A stretch of 64,000 nucleotides of DNA from contig JAFEBM010000006.1 in assembly GCA_018242685.1 (NCBI GenBank), forward strand, positions 62,001 through 126,000, in the 5' to 3' direction. This DNA is from Nitrospira sp. (lineage in GTDB: Bacteria; Nitrospirota; Nitrospiria; Nitrospirales; Nitrospiraceae). Positions within the stretch are counted from its first letter, which is position 1; every line of letters begins with the position of its first letter. The notes beneath the pieces were generated by a model, which saw only the letters and a list, made by a program, of their open reading frames with translations, did no database searches and was not told where the DNA came from. The position numbers and the translations under genes are program-made. Shown piece by piece: positions 34,039 through 43,028 of the stretch.

Positions 34039-35739
34039 GTGCAGCCAGATTCCATTTTCTTCCAAGATCTTGCCATCGTATTCCTTGCGGCTGTCGCAGG
34101 CGGCGTACTCGCCCGGATTGCCGGACAGCCGTTGATCCTTGGCTACGTGCTGGGCGGTATCGCCATTGGTCCGTTTACACCGGGACTGACGATCTCCGGA
34201 TCGCACACGTTTGATCTGTTTGCCGAAATCGGCGTTATCCTTTTGATGTTTTCGATCGGACTTGAGTTTTCCGTCAAGGAGCTGATGCGCGTCAAATGGG
34301 TCGCCCTCGCTGGCGGACCGCTGGGGATTCTCATGGCCATCGGATTGGCAGTCGCGACGGGGAGCCTGATCGGGTGGTCTATGACCCAAAGCATCGTGAT
34401 CGGCTCGGTCATTTCCATAGCGAGTACCATGGTCCTCGCCCGTATGCTCGTCGATCGGGGCGAACTTCGTTCAAAGCACGGACGGGTGATGATCGGCATC
34501 GCCCTGGTCGAAGACGTAGCAGTCGTCGCCATGACCGTGCTCATGCCGGCCCTCGGAGAGTTCGACTCGGGACGATTGCTCGTGATCGGTGAAGCCTTGG
34601 CGAAGGCGCTGCTGATTCTCGTACCGGTTGGCTACTTGGGCACCAAAGTCATCCCACCGATCATGACGCACGTCGCCAGGACCCAGAATCATGAGCTGTT
34701 CTTACTCGTCACGCTGGCCATCAGCCTTGGGACCGCCGCCGTCACGCAGATGATCGGACTTTCCCTCGCCCTGGGCGCCTTCTTGGCCGGCCTCATTATC
34801 AGCGCATCCGAGTATGGGCACGAGACCTTGGCGCGGTTGCTCTCGCTCCGTGACGCCTTCGTCGCGCTTTTTTTCGTGACCATCGGTATTCTGATCGACC
34901 CGCGCGTGATCATCGATAATCTTTCTCTCCTTGCCACAATGATCGGCTTGATCGTGGCCGGGATGTTCATGATTTGGACGACCGTCGTGCGGCTCTTCGG
35001 CTACCCTTGGACCACGGCATTCCTCGTGGGGATCGGCCTCACTCAGATCGGCGAATTCTCGTTTGTCCTTGTGCAGGTCTCAAAAGCGGCAGGCCACATC
35101 GGCAGCGAAGTGTACAATGCGACGCTTGCCGCCTCTGTCATCACCATTCTCATGAATGCGGCGCTCGTCAGATATGTCCCCGGCTGGTTCGTCCGGCGGC
35201 GGCTCGACCATGATAAGCACGACATGGCACACTGGCATCCGGAAGGTGAACCGCTCCGGCAGCATGTCGTCCTGTGCGGCTTCGGCCGGGTCGGCAGCTC
35301 GCTCGGAAAAGCGTTGGAGGTCTTCAATCTTCCGTATGTCGTCATCGATCGGGATCCGGACATCATTCGCCGGCTACAGAGCCGGGGCACTGCCTGTCTC
35401 TATGGCGATGCCTCGCATCGAGAATTGCTCATGAAGGCCGGAGCGGCCGATGCGTCGCTCATCATCGTGGCCTTGCCTGAAATTGAGCCGGCTGTGCTGA
35501 CGGTACGCCGCATCCGAGATTTCAACCCGAAAGTTACGATTTTAGCCCGGGCACATGGAGTAGCGGAAGCGGAACGGCTCGGTGTAGTTGGGGCGAGCGA
35601 GGTCATTCAGCCTGAAGTCGAGGCGTCGGCGACATTGATCCGGCATGCCTTGACCTGGTTCGGGGTGCCGAAGGACAGCATTCTGAACTATGTGGAACAG
35701 TACCGGCAGTCCATGGAAACGAAGCGGCAACCGAGTTGA
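34039..35739 (+). CDS. CPA2-family (Kef-type) monovalent cation:proton antiporter with RCK/TrkA-N domain
   Basis: The 566-residue protein has about 12 membrane helices with LGYVLGGIAIGPFTPGL, VILLMFSIGLEFSVKELM and LAISLGTAAVTQMIGLSLAL, the CPA2 exchanger pattern. A C-terminal NAD-binding RCK_N domain follows (HVVLCGFGRVGSSLGKALE and YGDASHRELLMKAGA). It would exchange K+ or Na+ for H+ or act as a gated K+ efflux system controlled by nucleotide. The start is a GTG at 34039. No glutathione-gating motif is clear. Confidence 0.93.
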   Translation: MQPDSIFFQDLAIVFLAAVAGGVLARIAGQPLILGYVLGGIAIGPFTPGLTISGSHTFDLFAEIGVILLMFSIGLEFSVKELMRVKWVALAGGPLGILMAIGLAVATGSLIGWSMTQSIVIGSVISIASTMVLARMLVDRGELRSKHGRVMIGIALVEDVAVVAMTVLMPALGEFDSGRLLVIGEALAKALLILVPVGYLGTKVIPPIMTHVARTQNHELFLLVTLAISLGTAAVTQMIGLSLALGAFLAGLIISASEYGHETLARLLSLRDAFVALFFVTIGILIDPRVIIDNLSLLATMIGLIVAGMFMIWTTVVRLFGYPWTTAFLVGIGLTQIGEFSFVLVQVSKAAGHIGSEVYNATLAASVITILMNAALVRYVPGWFVRRRLDHDKHDMAHWHPEGEPLRQHVVLCGFGRVGSSLGKALEVFNLPYVVIDRDPDIIRRLQSRGTACLYGDASHRELLMKAGAADASLIIVALPEIEPAVLTVRRIRDFNPKVTILARAHGVAEAERLGVVGASEVIQPEVEASATLIRHALTWFGVPKDSILNYVEQYRQSMETKRQPS

Positions 35740-35805
35740 CCGAGCAGGGCATTCATAATCCATCACACACAGCCGGAGCGCAACAGCCGAAATGTAGGCT
35801 GAAAT

Positions 35806-35832
35806 GGCGCGCGCATGCATGATGCGCGCGCC
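35806..35832. terminator. Perfect 11-bp hairpin between converging genes
   Basis: The arms GGCGCGCGCAT and ATGCGCGCGCC surround the loop GCATG. The hairpin lies between the converging antiporter and secreted-protein genes. There is no T-run on either side; its very high stability and position suggest a bidirectional transcript end. Confidence 0.55.
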
Positions 35833-35849
35833 GCGTTCCCTGTCTCCTG

Positions 35850-36767
35850 TCACTCCACCTTTCGGAGATCGATGACGGTCCCCTTCTCGTCCAATTCAAC
35901 GGTGATCATCGAGCCTTCCTCGATCGGCTTGGTCTTCACTTCCATCCGATCCAGCGGAAACACCTTCTCGCCCTCCGGTGTCCACAGCTTGATTTCCTGC
36001 TTGGTCAATCCGGCATAAATCAACTTGCCGGTAATCAGCCGGTGCTTCCCCGGTTTATTCTTATGTTTCCCATGGTGGTCGATCACCAAGTTTTCTTCGT
36101 TGAGCCACAACGTCACCTTGTCGCCGACAGCCGCATCGGGTGGAGCCTGCTTCATAGAAATGGTGTATTGGCCCACCGGCGTCTTCACATACGCCACACC
36201 GGACTGGATTTTCGTCACGACTCCGTCCAACGTCAGATGGTAGTCGGATAGGGTGTGGGGATGTTCGTCCAGTTCGATCTCCACCGTCATGCGATGAATA
36301 TCGATGACCTTCCCCTCTTCGTTCAGCTCGACGGTGATCGGGGTTCTTTCCTTGATGCCTGAGAGTTTGGACCGGCTGCTTTGTACGTCAAACTTCTTCT
36401 TACCCTCGGGTGTCCAGAGCTTGATCTCCTTCTTGTCCTTTGACGCATAGGCCAACTTGCCGGAGACGAAGTGATGGGAATGGGAGGGGTCTCCTTTCCG
36501 ATGGACATCGACCACAGTATTGTTCTCGTTGACCTGCATCTCCACTTCTTCACCGACTTCGAGGTTTTTCGGCGCGGTGGTGGAGGAAATCCTGATCTGA
36601 CCCCACGCCGTCTTCACAGTGATGAGATCCGATTGAATGGCCGATACTGTGCCGGTGACCTTCATGTGGGTCCCCTTGCTGTGCGTTCCTCCTTGGTCGG
36701 CCGATGCATAGGGCGCCGGCATCGACAAGCTCAGGACCATCAACCCGAACAGGATCATCTTGCGCAT
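35850..36767 (-). CDS. Secreted protein of two tandem duplicated beta-rich halves
   Basis: The start is the ATG at 36767 (MRKMILFGLMVLSLSMPAP), with AAGGAGAA upstream and a signal peptide cleaved near YASA. The mature region of about 280 residues is two copies of one unit: GTVSAIQSDLITVKTAWGQ...HHFVSGKLAYASKDKKEIKL and GVVTKIQSGVAYVKTPVGQ...HRLITGKLIYAGLTKQEIKL; both end in KLWTPEG(K/E)-K and VEL(N/D)E-G-VID. The units look like small OB-fold/SH3-like barrels. His-rich linkers could bind metal. I do not recognise the family. Confidence 0.75.
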   Translation of the reverse strand: MRKMILFGLMVLSLSMPAPYASADQGGTHSKGTHMKVTGTVSAIQSDLITVKTAWGQIRISSTTAPKNLEVGEEVEMQVNENNTVVDVHRKGDPSHSHHFVSGKLAYASKDKKEIKLWTPEGKKKFDVQSSRSKLSGIKERTPITVELNEEGKVIDIHRMTVEIELDEHPHTLSDYHLTLDGVVTKIQSGVAYVKTPVGQYTISMKQAPPDAAVGDKVTLWLNEENLVIDHHGKHKNKPGKHRLITGKLIYAGLTKQEIKLWTPEGEKVFPLDRMEVKTKPIEEGSMITVELDEKGTVIDLRKVE

Positions 36768-37011
36768 GTGCGTTCTCCTTCTCATGTCTCCCACGCGTTC
36801 CGGTGACCGTTGAATTCGACCGTTCACAGTACCCTCCTTCGTGCAGGTTAAAGATTTCGATTCGTGTCCATGATACATAGAACGATACATGGAACCACCA
36901 CTCCAGCCTCCGGAAGACCCTTGCCAGAGGAACACCCGCGATAGTTCGCTTTTGGCAGTAGGAAGTATCTAGATGTTTAAGGGGAAACGCAACTCTCTCA
37001 CCTCATAACTT
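36768..37011. other. Intergenic region before the inverted-repeat element
   Basis: No gene or clear signal is seen in these 244 bases apart from the AAGGAGAA ribosome site next to the secreted-protein gene. Together with the element at 37012-37222 they form a gene-free stretch of 455 bases. Confidence 0.4.
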
Positions 37012-37222
37012 CAGGATGCTCAAAAAGGCTGCTGATCTCACCCGCCCAACCCCGTCGCGCCGAGACGCGCCTCTCCACAGGCGTGGCCACAGCGAGCGAA
37101 GAGGCGAGGCGTATTCTTTTTCACCCACCCGCCCCGAGCTGCTCTTAGCAGCTCTTACCCGGTGGTACGTTGAGCCTCTGAGCGATGCGAGAACGCCGCT
37201 GGAGGACTTTTTCAGCATCCTG
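37012..37222. mobile_element. 211-bp noncoding element with 16-bp terminal inverted repeats (MITE-like)
   Basis: The left end is CAGGATGCTCAAAAAG (37012-37027) and the right end, read in complement, is CAGGATGCTGAAAAAG (37207-37222); 15 of 16 bases match. The interior is GC-rich, codes for nothing, and contains arms such as GAGCTGCTCTTAGCAGCTC that can fold. I recall near-identical repeats scattered in Nitrospira genomes, which would make it a nonautonomous mobile element. It abuts the TAG stop of the ROK kinase gene exactly. No target-site duplication is obvious. Confidence 0.6.
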
Positions 37223-38002
37223 CTAACGACCCCGGTGCACCACACAGGCGGCACGCACATCCTTCCAAGCCTCCTCCCAGAGGCGGAACCCTCCGGTAAA
37301 GGCATGCTCGTTGTCGCCGAGGCGCATGTCTTTCGGCAAACCCTTGAGCCGCTTGGCATTGCCGCCCCCCAGCACGACATAGTCGGTCTGCAACGCATTT
37401 TTCAGTGCCGTCACGACATCCGCGACATATCGGCGCCATTTCTTCTTGCCGTACCGCTTGAGCCCGCGCAAGCCTACGTAATCCTCGTAGGTCAGGCCTT
37501 TTCTATACCGAAGATGCGCCAGTTCCATCGGCACCAGCACGCCGTCGGTGATCAACGCGGAGCCCAGACCGGTACCAAGCCCCAAGAACAACATGCGGCC
37601 GCCCTCGTAACTCCCGAGGGCCTGCATCGCCGCGTCATTGATCACCTTGACTGGGCAGCCGAATGCCTTCTCGAAATCGAACCTCATCCATCCATCCCCA
37701 AGATTCTTGGGTTCTGCAACAGGCCGTCCGGCCCGCACTGCGCCTGGATAACCTAGTGCAACGGCATCATAGGACCAGTCGGCGGCAAGTTCTCGAACCC
37801 CTTCGACCATATCCTGCGCCGTCATGTTCGGACCGGAAGAGATCTTGCGTGGCGTCCGCTTGCCGGTGGCAAGGATTTTCACGTGGGTCCCACCCACGTC
37901 GATGACCAATACGTTGCGACGACGGTGGGATGCTCCGTCATCCTTCACCTCTGGAGATGTCAATCGCGACCCTCGTCCCTTCTGATGATTCGTCTTAATC
38001 AA
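37223..38002 (-). CDS. ROK-family sugar kinase resembling polyphosphate glucokinase
   Basis: The start is a TTG at 38002 with GGAGGGAGG upstream. The 259-residue protein has the ROK/PPGK pattern: phosphate loop VIDVGGTHVKILATG near 32-46, GYPGAV, NDAAMQALGSYEGG (catalytic Asp), LGLGTGLGSALI and ELAHLRYRKGLTYEDYVG. Polyphosphate glucokinases phosphorylate glucose with polyphosphate or ATP. Its partner enzymes may be the glycogen-debranching and GH15 genes at 45-50 kb. The stop codon is the last base triplet before the inverted-repeat element, so the C-terminus may have been altered by insertion. Confidence 0.82.
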   Translation of the reverse strand: MIKTNHQKGRGSRLTSPEVKDDGASHRRRNVLVIDVGGTHVKILATGKRTPRKISSGPNMTAQDMVEGVRELAADWSYDAVALGYPGAVRAGRPVAEPKNLGDGWMRFDFEKAFGCPVKVINDAAMQALGSYEGGRMLFLGLGTGLGSALITDGVLVPMELAHLRYRKGLTYEDYVGLRGLKRYGKKKWRRYVADVVTALKNALQTDYVVLGGGNAKRLKGLPKDMRLGDNEHAFTGGFRLWEEAWKDVRAACVVHRGR

Positions 38003-38124
38003 TTGTCCGAGCCTCCCTCCACCGCTCTAACAGGTTGCGAACAACTCGACTTGTCTGTTTCGACAGGCATATTTTAAGTTGATCGATGAGAGCCAGTCCA
38101 GGGGCTCAGCACGATAGGCCGGAC

Positions 38125-38778
38125 TCATCGCGGGACACACTCGCCTTGTTCAGCTCCTCCGTCCCGAGGCCTCTGCGCCGCTTTCTGAATACTGTACACG
38201 ATGCGGGTCCCGAGTGCATCAACGGCGTTTCGATAGGCAAGGATCGCGTGGTTGAGACTCCGGTCGTCCGACTCCGTTTGATACGTTGAGCGGCAGACGA
38301 AGTCTGTGCCGCCGTCGATCGATCGGACCGCCCAGACTGCTTGCATCATCGTCCCATGACCCGGAGCGACCTTGAACGACTCGACACTGACGGTAATGCG
38401 GTAGATTTTACCTTTGGCCGATTCCCCAAGAGGAGCAGGCGTGTGATACATATCGATCATCCCGAGCCGATGTCTCACCTTCTCGCTGATGGATCGGCGA
38501 ATCTCGCTTTTAAGCGTCGCCGCCCATCGATCTTCCTCCAGGAGGCGTACTCGACCGGCCTCGTCATACAGCACAACCTGGGGGCGGTCGAGTAATTCTG
38601 GCAGAGATACAGGTAAGATTTCTACGAAATCATTCCCGATCGGTGCATCCTCCGTTCCGTCCGGCATGTGATCAGCAAGCGTATAGAACCGCTCCTGGGT
38701 CGCACGGGCACATCCTGCGGCGCCGATCACCATCCCAAGAATGAATAGGATAACAGCTCGTTGAGTCGCTGTACTCAC
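38125..38778 (-). CDS. pqiC: PqiC-type outer-membrane lipoprotein (ABC-transport auxiliary)
   Basis: The 217-residue protein has a lipoprotein signal (GMVIGAAGC, Cys23) followed by FYTL, the start of the ABC-type transport auxiliary/PqiC domain. It continues NDFVEILPVSLPELLDRPQVV and RWAATLKSEIRRSISEKV. PqiC anchors the end of the PqiB tunnel at the outer membrane. It is the last gene of the unit, 14 bases after pqiB. Confidence 0.88.
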   Translation of the reverse strand: MSTATQRAVILFILGMVIGAAGCARATQERFYTLADHMPDGTEDAPIGNDFVEILPVSLPELLDRPQVVLYDEAGRVRLLEEDRWAATLKSEIRRSISEKVRHRLGMIDMYHTPAPLGESAKGKIYRITVSVESFKVAPGHGTMMQAVWAVRSIDGGTDFVCRSTYQTESDDRSLNHAILAYRNAVDALGTRIVYSIQKAAQRPRDGGAEQGECVPR

Positions 38779-38792
38779 TTCAACCCCGCTGC

Positions 38793-40409
38793 TTATTTTC
38801 CTCGAAGTAAGGATTCAGGATGACGCTCGAGATAATCGGCCAATACTCGCAGCGATTGGGATGCGCGGGTCAATTCTTGCACGGCTTGCCGTGCATCGTG
38901 CACAAGCGGCGCATCTTGCGACAAGGTATGCTGAGCCGCGGTGAACGATTTGCGCGCTTCGGCGAGCGCAGCTTTGGCCTCCGGCGTCACCTCATCGACT
39001 TGCCTGAACAATTTCTCCGCATTCCCCAACATGCTCTTCAACCCGATCAGGCTTTTGTCGAGATTCGCAGCAATGCTGTCGAACGGAACCTTATTCAGCT
39101 TTTGGGTAATCTCGGTCAGCTGAGACTGCAGATCTTCAATTCCGCTCACGACCGTGGGCACCTCGCGAGGCGTTCTGTTTGGATCGAGCAGAACCGGTAA
39201 CGCGTGCGGGAAAAAATCAAGCGCGACATAGAGTTGACCGGCCAAAAAATTTCCCGTTCGCAGTTGGGCGCGAAGACCGCGTTTGACCATCGCTTCAAAT
39301 AACGACCGCCTCGTTGCCGACTCGCCCGTTCGAATCGTCTCACGGTACCGCTCGCCGAGACGATCGAGGTAGACATCAATGGTGACCGGCATCCGAAATT
39401 CTCTTGTCTCCGGGTCGAACTCGACGCCGATCGATTTCACTTCGCCGAGCTGCAAGCCGCGAAAGTCGACCGGGGCGCCGGGACTCAGTCCCCGGACGGA
39501 CTGGTCAAAATACAGGACCGCCAACTCCGCCTTCTCGTTCTGCCGTTTCATGGCCTGCTCCCGATCCACCGCCAGAACGTAGGCCGCGCCTTCTTCGGCC
39601 GGAGTCATTGTGGGACCGTCCGGCGGCGCGTCAAACGCGATCCCGCCGAGCAGCAGCGCGGCCAGCGATGAGGTCCTTACCTTGACGCCGTTCGCATCCA
39701 CCCTGACATCCACACCACCGGCATGCCAGAAGCGCGTCTCGGCTGTCACAAAATGGTCATAGGGGGTCTGCACAAAAATCTTCAGGGTCACGCCTCTCCC
39801 GTCTTGATCCAGATCAAACGCGACCACTTGACCCACCTGAACCTGGCGATAGTAGACAGGGGAAGCAATGTCCAAAGATCCTCCATCGTTCGCGTGGAGA
39901 GTGAACTGGCGTCCGACCAGATCCGTCGTCACAATCGGAGGCACCTCAAGTCCGATAAAGTCTTTCCGTTGTTCAGACGATTGCCCCGGGTCGCTGCCGA
40001 TATAGACGCCTGAGAAGAGCGTGCCCAGCCCTGACACACCGCTCGCAGCCACTCTGGGCTTGACGATCCAAAAGCGGGCGTCCGAAACGGCGAATCGTTC
40101 CGTGCCTTTCACCAACTCCAGATGGACGAGGACATGTTCCAGGTCTCCGCTCAAGGTGATCGCCTTGACCTCGCCGATATCCACGTCCTTGTATTTCACC
40201 TTGGTTTTTCCGGCCTCAAGGCCTTCCGCCGTCTGGAAACGAATCGTGATCGTCGGTCCCCGTTCCAACACCATAGTAACGATGAGCGACAAACCAATCA
40301 GTGCAGCGAGAATCGGAACCGCCCATACCAATGAGGGAGCCCACCCCGTCGCCTTCACAACGATCGGATCAGGAATGTCGGACGGCCTATCGTGATGTTC
40401 CGGAGTCAT
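38793..40409 (-). CDS. pqiB: PqiB-type MCE protein of the intermembrane lipid-transport system
   Basis: The 538-residue protein has one N-terminal membrane helix (SLVWAVPILAALIGLSLIV) and three MCE/MlaD domains beginning near ITIRFQTAEGLEAGKTKVK, FTLHANDGGSLDIASPVYY and VLYFDQSVRGLSPGAPVDF. A C-terminal helical region, rich in Ala and Lys, forms the needle in PqiB. It makes a periplasm-spanning tunnel for lipids. The ATG overlaps the pqiA gene end by 23 bases. Confidence 0.92.
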   Translation of the reverse strand: MTPEHHDRPSDIPDPIVVKATGWAPSLVWAVPILAALIGLSLIVTMVLERGPTITIRFQTAEGLEAGKTKVKYKDVDIGEVKAITLSGDLEHVLVHLELVKGTERFAVSDARFWIVKPRVAASGVSGLGTLFSGVYIGSDPGQSSEQRKDFIGLEVPPIVTTDLVGRQFTLHANDGGSLDIASPVYYRQVQVGQVVAFDLDQDGRGVTLKIFVQTPYDHFVTAETRFWHAGGVDVRVDANGVKVRTSSLAALLLGGIAFDAPPDGPTMTPAEEGAAYVLAVDREQAMKRQNEKAELAVLYFDQSVRGLSPGAPVDFRGLQLGEVKSIGVEFDPETREFRMPVTIDVYLDRLGERYRETIRTGESATRRSLFEAMVKRGLRAQLRTGNFLAGQLYVALDFFPHALPVLLDPNRTPREVPTVVSGIEDLQSQLTEITQKLNKVPFDSIAANLDKSLIGLKSMLGNAEKLFRQVDEVTPEAKAALAEARKSFTAAQHTLSQDAPLVHDARQAVQELTRASQSLRVLADYLERHPESLLRGK

Positions 40410-41022
40410 GGGTGGTCTCGACAGGATCCCAGATCAGTCGGGGATCGAAACTGTTGGACGCCAGCATCGTGAGGATCACAACCGCTCCGAATGCCGCGGC
40501 GCCTGGGCCGGCATGGATCGTCGCAAGCGACCGGAGATGGACGAGCGCCACCACAATGGTCACCACAAAGACATCGAGCATCGACCAGCGGCCGATCCGT
40601 TCAATAAGCCGGTAGAGTTTCGCGCGCTGCTGAGGACGCCAGCGCGAACGCCGCTGTGCCGTGACGGTCAAGAGGGCAAGCGCGATACATTTCAACATCG
40701 GGATCACCACGCTGGCGGCAAAGACGACCGCGGCGATGAACGGCGATCCGGTGGTCCAGAACAGGACGACCCCGCTCATGATGGTATCCTGCTGCGCGCC
40801 GAATACGGTGCGAGTCTCGGTCACCGGCAGCACGTTTGCCGGGATGTAGAGAATCAACGCCGCGATGAGGAAGGCCCAGGTTCGGCCGATACTGTCTCGT
40901 TTACGGAACTGGACCGCGTCAAAACAGCGCGGACATCGCGTCTGAGGGGTGGATCGAACGCGCCGGCACAATGCCCCGCACGTGCGACATACCATGAGTC
41001 CCTTGTCGGCTGCGGTCATCAT
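40387..41022 (-). CDS. pqiA: PqiA domain protein, second half of a split PqiA
   Basis: The start at ATG 41022 lies in an ATGA overlap with the first PqiA gene. The 211-residue protein has a zinc-ribbon (CRTCGALCRR and CPRCFDAV) and four membrane helices: WAFLIAALILYIPANVLPV, PFIAAVVFAASVVIPMLKC and MLDVFVVTIVVALVHL. E. coli PqiA has two such domains in one polypeptide; here they are two overlapping genes. It should be the inner-membrane partner of PqiB. Confidence 0.9.
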   Translation of the reverse strand: MMTAADKGLMVCRTCGALCRRVRSTPQTRCPRCFDAVQFRKRDSIGRTWAFLIAALILYIPANVLPVTETRTVFGAQQDTIMSGVVLFWTTGSPFIAAVVFAASVVIPMLKCIALALLTVTAQRRSRWRPQQRAKLYRLIERIGRWSMLDVFVVTIVVALVHLRSLATIHAGPGAAAFGAVVILTMLASNSFDPRLIWDPVETTHDSGTSR

Positions 41023-41633
41023 GCATGACCCCCTGCAAGCTCTTCCGCGAGATCCCAAAGGTGGCGTGGGTCAAACATCAGAATAACGGCGAGCAACACC
41101 GTGAGGGCCGCAAACGCCCACAAGGCCACGCCGGGCAGGATACTGGCGGTGCTCGACAGTTTCACGAGTGAAACGAGCACGCCCAACAGAAACACCTCGA
41201 TCATCCCCCACGGCCGTATGGCCTGAATGACACGGAGGTAAAGGCGGAACCGGGCCGGAAGGCGACCCTGTCTCAAGGGAATGAGCAGGTAGAGAAGTAT
41301 CATCAATTCCGTAAGCGGGAGGAGGATCGTCGTCGTCAGCACCAGACCGCATTCGATCGGCCTCCCTTCGCGGTAGAGCGTCTCAATCGCCCCAAAGAGC
41401 GTCGATCCGTTGCGCACTCCTTTCATTTCGAGAGTCACGATAGGAAATGCGTTCGCTATCACAAACACCACAAGGCTGCCGAGTGTCAACGCCAGAACCG
41501 TATCGATGTGAAATGCTCGAGAGCGGAATAACTCCGCGCCGCATCTGGTACAATGCGCGGCGCATCCGGCGTTCAACGCTACCCGGCGGTGGAGGACATC
41601 GCATTCTTCGCATGCAATCAGTTGGCGCGTCAT
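41019..41633 (-). CDS. pqiA: PqiA domain protein, first half of a split PqiA
   Basis: The 204-residue protein has an N-terminal zinc-ribbon (CEECDVLHRR and CTRCGAELFRS) and four membrane helices: DTVLALTLGSLVVFVIANAF, IECGLVLTTTILLPLTELMI and WGMIEVFLLGVLVSLVKLSS. It is the first gene of the pqi unit (pqiA1-pqiA2-pqiB-pqiC), each overlapping or nearly touching the next. Confidence 0.9.
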   Translation of the reverse strand: MTRQLIACEECDVLHRRVALNAGCAAHCTRCGAELFRSRAFHIDTVLALTLGSLVVFVIANAFPIVTLEMKGVRNGSTLFGAIETLYREGRPIECGLVLTTTILLPLTELMILLYLLIPLRQGRLPARFRLYLRVIQAIRPWGMIEVFLLGVLVSLVKLSSTASILPGVALWAFAALTVLLAVILMFDPRHLWDLAEELAGGHA

Positions 41634-41808
41634 GTTTCCACTTTCGGTCCGCGGCTGAAGGTGCGATCGAAATCGAAGGCGGCATTGTCGGCTGCACGCC
41701 GGTTGTTGGATGCTCTATCGCCGTTACCGAGCGGTGCCCTGTGACACCACAATCACGCCATCGCCACGATTTCCTTGATCAGCTATATTCTTGACCCGGT
41801 GCGGCGCC

Positions 41809-42483
41809 CTACTTCTTGTCTTCGGACTGCCCGGACGATTCGGCCTTACCCTTGAGAGCGGTGAGCCGCTTGTCCAAATCGGTATGGAGTTCGCCGAGAT
41901 GGCGTGAAAAGTCTTCCGCCATGCCTTTCAAGGCTCCCTTCACTCCTTCCGACAGGAGTGCCGACCGTTCCTTCATCTCCTGGCCTTTGTGCTTCATCTC
42001 CTCAAGCTTCCCGGCAATTTGGGTTTTGGCGTCTGCGGCTTTTGCGGCGAATTCCGTCTTGGCTTCCTCGGCTCGACGTCGAAAATCAGCCGACGCCTCG
42101 CCCGCCTTGTCTTTCAACGATCCAACCGTCTCTTGCAGCGACAGGGTGGTTTGTTCGATCTCCGCGTGAAGATCGCCGGCCCGTTGTTTGAGTGTATCGA
42201 GGGTGTCGGCGTGGGCAGTCTGAAATTCGGTGATGGAATCCGACACAGTTCTGGTGAGCTTTTCGGCGCCGGTCTTGATCGTGGTGGGTGCTTCGCGAGC
42301 CGCGGCCGATGCAGTTGACGACACCCATTGAACCGCTCCGCGAAACTTGTCGATCGATTGGTCCACTTTGTCGAATTCGTCGCGGGCCTCCATCCCCAAC
42401 AGGTGGGCCTGAAGTCTCAGCTCATCCCGTTTCTGTTCCAAGGAGCCCAACCATTTCTTGATATCGTCAACCGTCAACGCCAT
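41809..42483 (-). CDS. Long coiled-coil protein of unknown function
   Basis: The start is the ATG at 42483, with AAAGGAGGAC upstream. The 224-residue protein is Lys/Glu/Ala-rich and almost entirely helical: DDIKKWLGSLEQKRDELRLQ, then about 150 residues of heptad repeats such as KTEFAAKAADAKTQIAGKLE. There is no signal peptide or membrane segment. It resembles apolipoprotein/LEA/phasin-like proteins in composition only. It precedes the pqi unit on the same strand, with a 175-base gap; a role in envelope or lipid handling is a guess. Confidence 0.7.
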   Translation of the reverse strand: MALTVDDIKKWLGSLEQKRDELRLQAHLLGMEARDEFDKVDQSIDKFRGAVQWVSSTASAAAREAPTTIKTGAEKLTRTVSDSITEFQTAHADTLDTLKQRAGDLHAEIEQTTLSLQETVGSLKDKAGEASADFRRRAEEAKTEFAAKAADAKTQIAGKLEEMKHKGQEMKERSALLSEGVKGALKGMAEDFSRHLGELHTDLDKRLTALKGKAESSGQSEDKK

Positions 42484-42581
42484 GGCCCTGTCCTCCTTTT
42501 TGGCGCATCCATTCACGAGCCCACGGTGGGGCATTGCGGGACGCGCTCGATTGTGTCCATTTCCCTCATATCCGTATCACG

Positions 42582-43028
42582 CTATAACTGCAACGGCTTG
42601 ATCGGCGACAGCACCGCTGCCGGGTCGTTTTTCCATACCGACTCATCTGCATCGACATAGAGTTCCACTTCATTGCCGTCGGGATCTTTCAGATAAAGGC
42701 TCTGGCTCACCGTATGATCACTCATGCCGTCGATGGATACGCCGGCCTGCTCAAGCTCCTGCTTGGCGCTGCGGAGTTCATCCAAACTGTCTCCCACCTT
42801 AATGCCGATATGATACAGCCCTCGACGAGATCCCTTCGGCGGCCCCGGAGCGTCGCCGACTTGGATCAATAACAATTCGTGATGCGTTCGGCCTGATGTC
42901 AGAGCAGCGGCTGCTCCATTGAAGATCCGCCCGACTTCTTTGAAACCCAACAGGTCTCGGTAGAAGCCGAGCGATCGGTCGAGGTTTTTCACGTAGAAGA
43001 CCACATGACCCAAATAGTGTGCGTTCAT
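42582..43028 (-). CDS. VOC-family (glyoxalase/dioxygenase fold) protein
   Basis: The start is the ATG at 43028 (MNAHYLGHVVFYVKNLDRSL), overlapping the preceding stop by four bases. The 148-residue protein has the paired beta-alpha-beta-beta-beta units of the VOC superfamily: GFYRDLLGFKEVGRIFNG and YHIGIKVGDSLDEL, with metal ligands likely His8, His74 and Glu (NEVELYVD). The reaction is unknown. Confidence 0.88.
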   Translation of the reverse strand: MNAHYLGHVVFYVKNLDRSLGFYRDLLGFKEVGRIFNGAAAALTSGRTHHELLLIQVGDAPGPPKGSRRGLYHIGIKVGDSLDELRSAKQELEQAGVSIDGMSDHTVSQSLYLKDPDGNEVELYVDADESVWKNDPAAVLSPIKPLQL

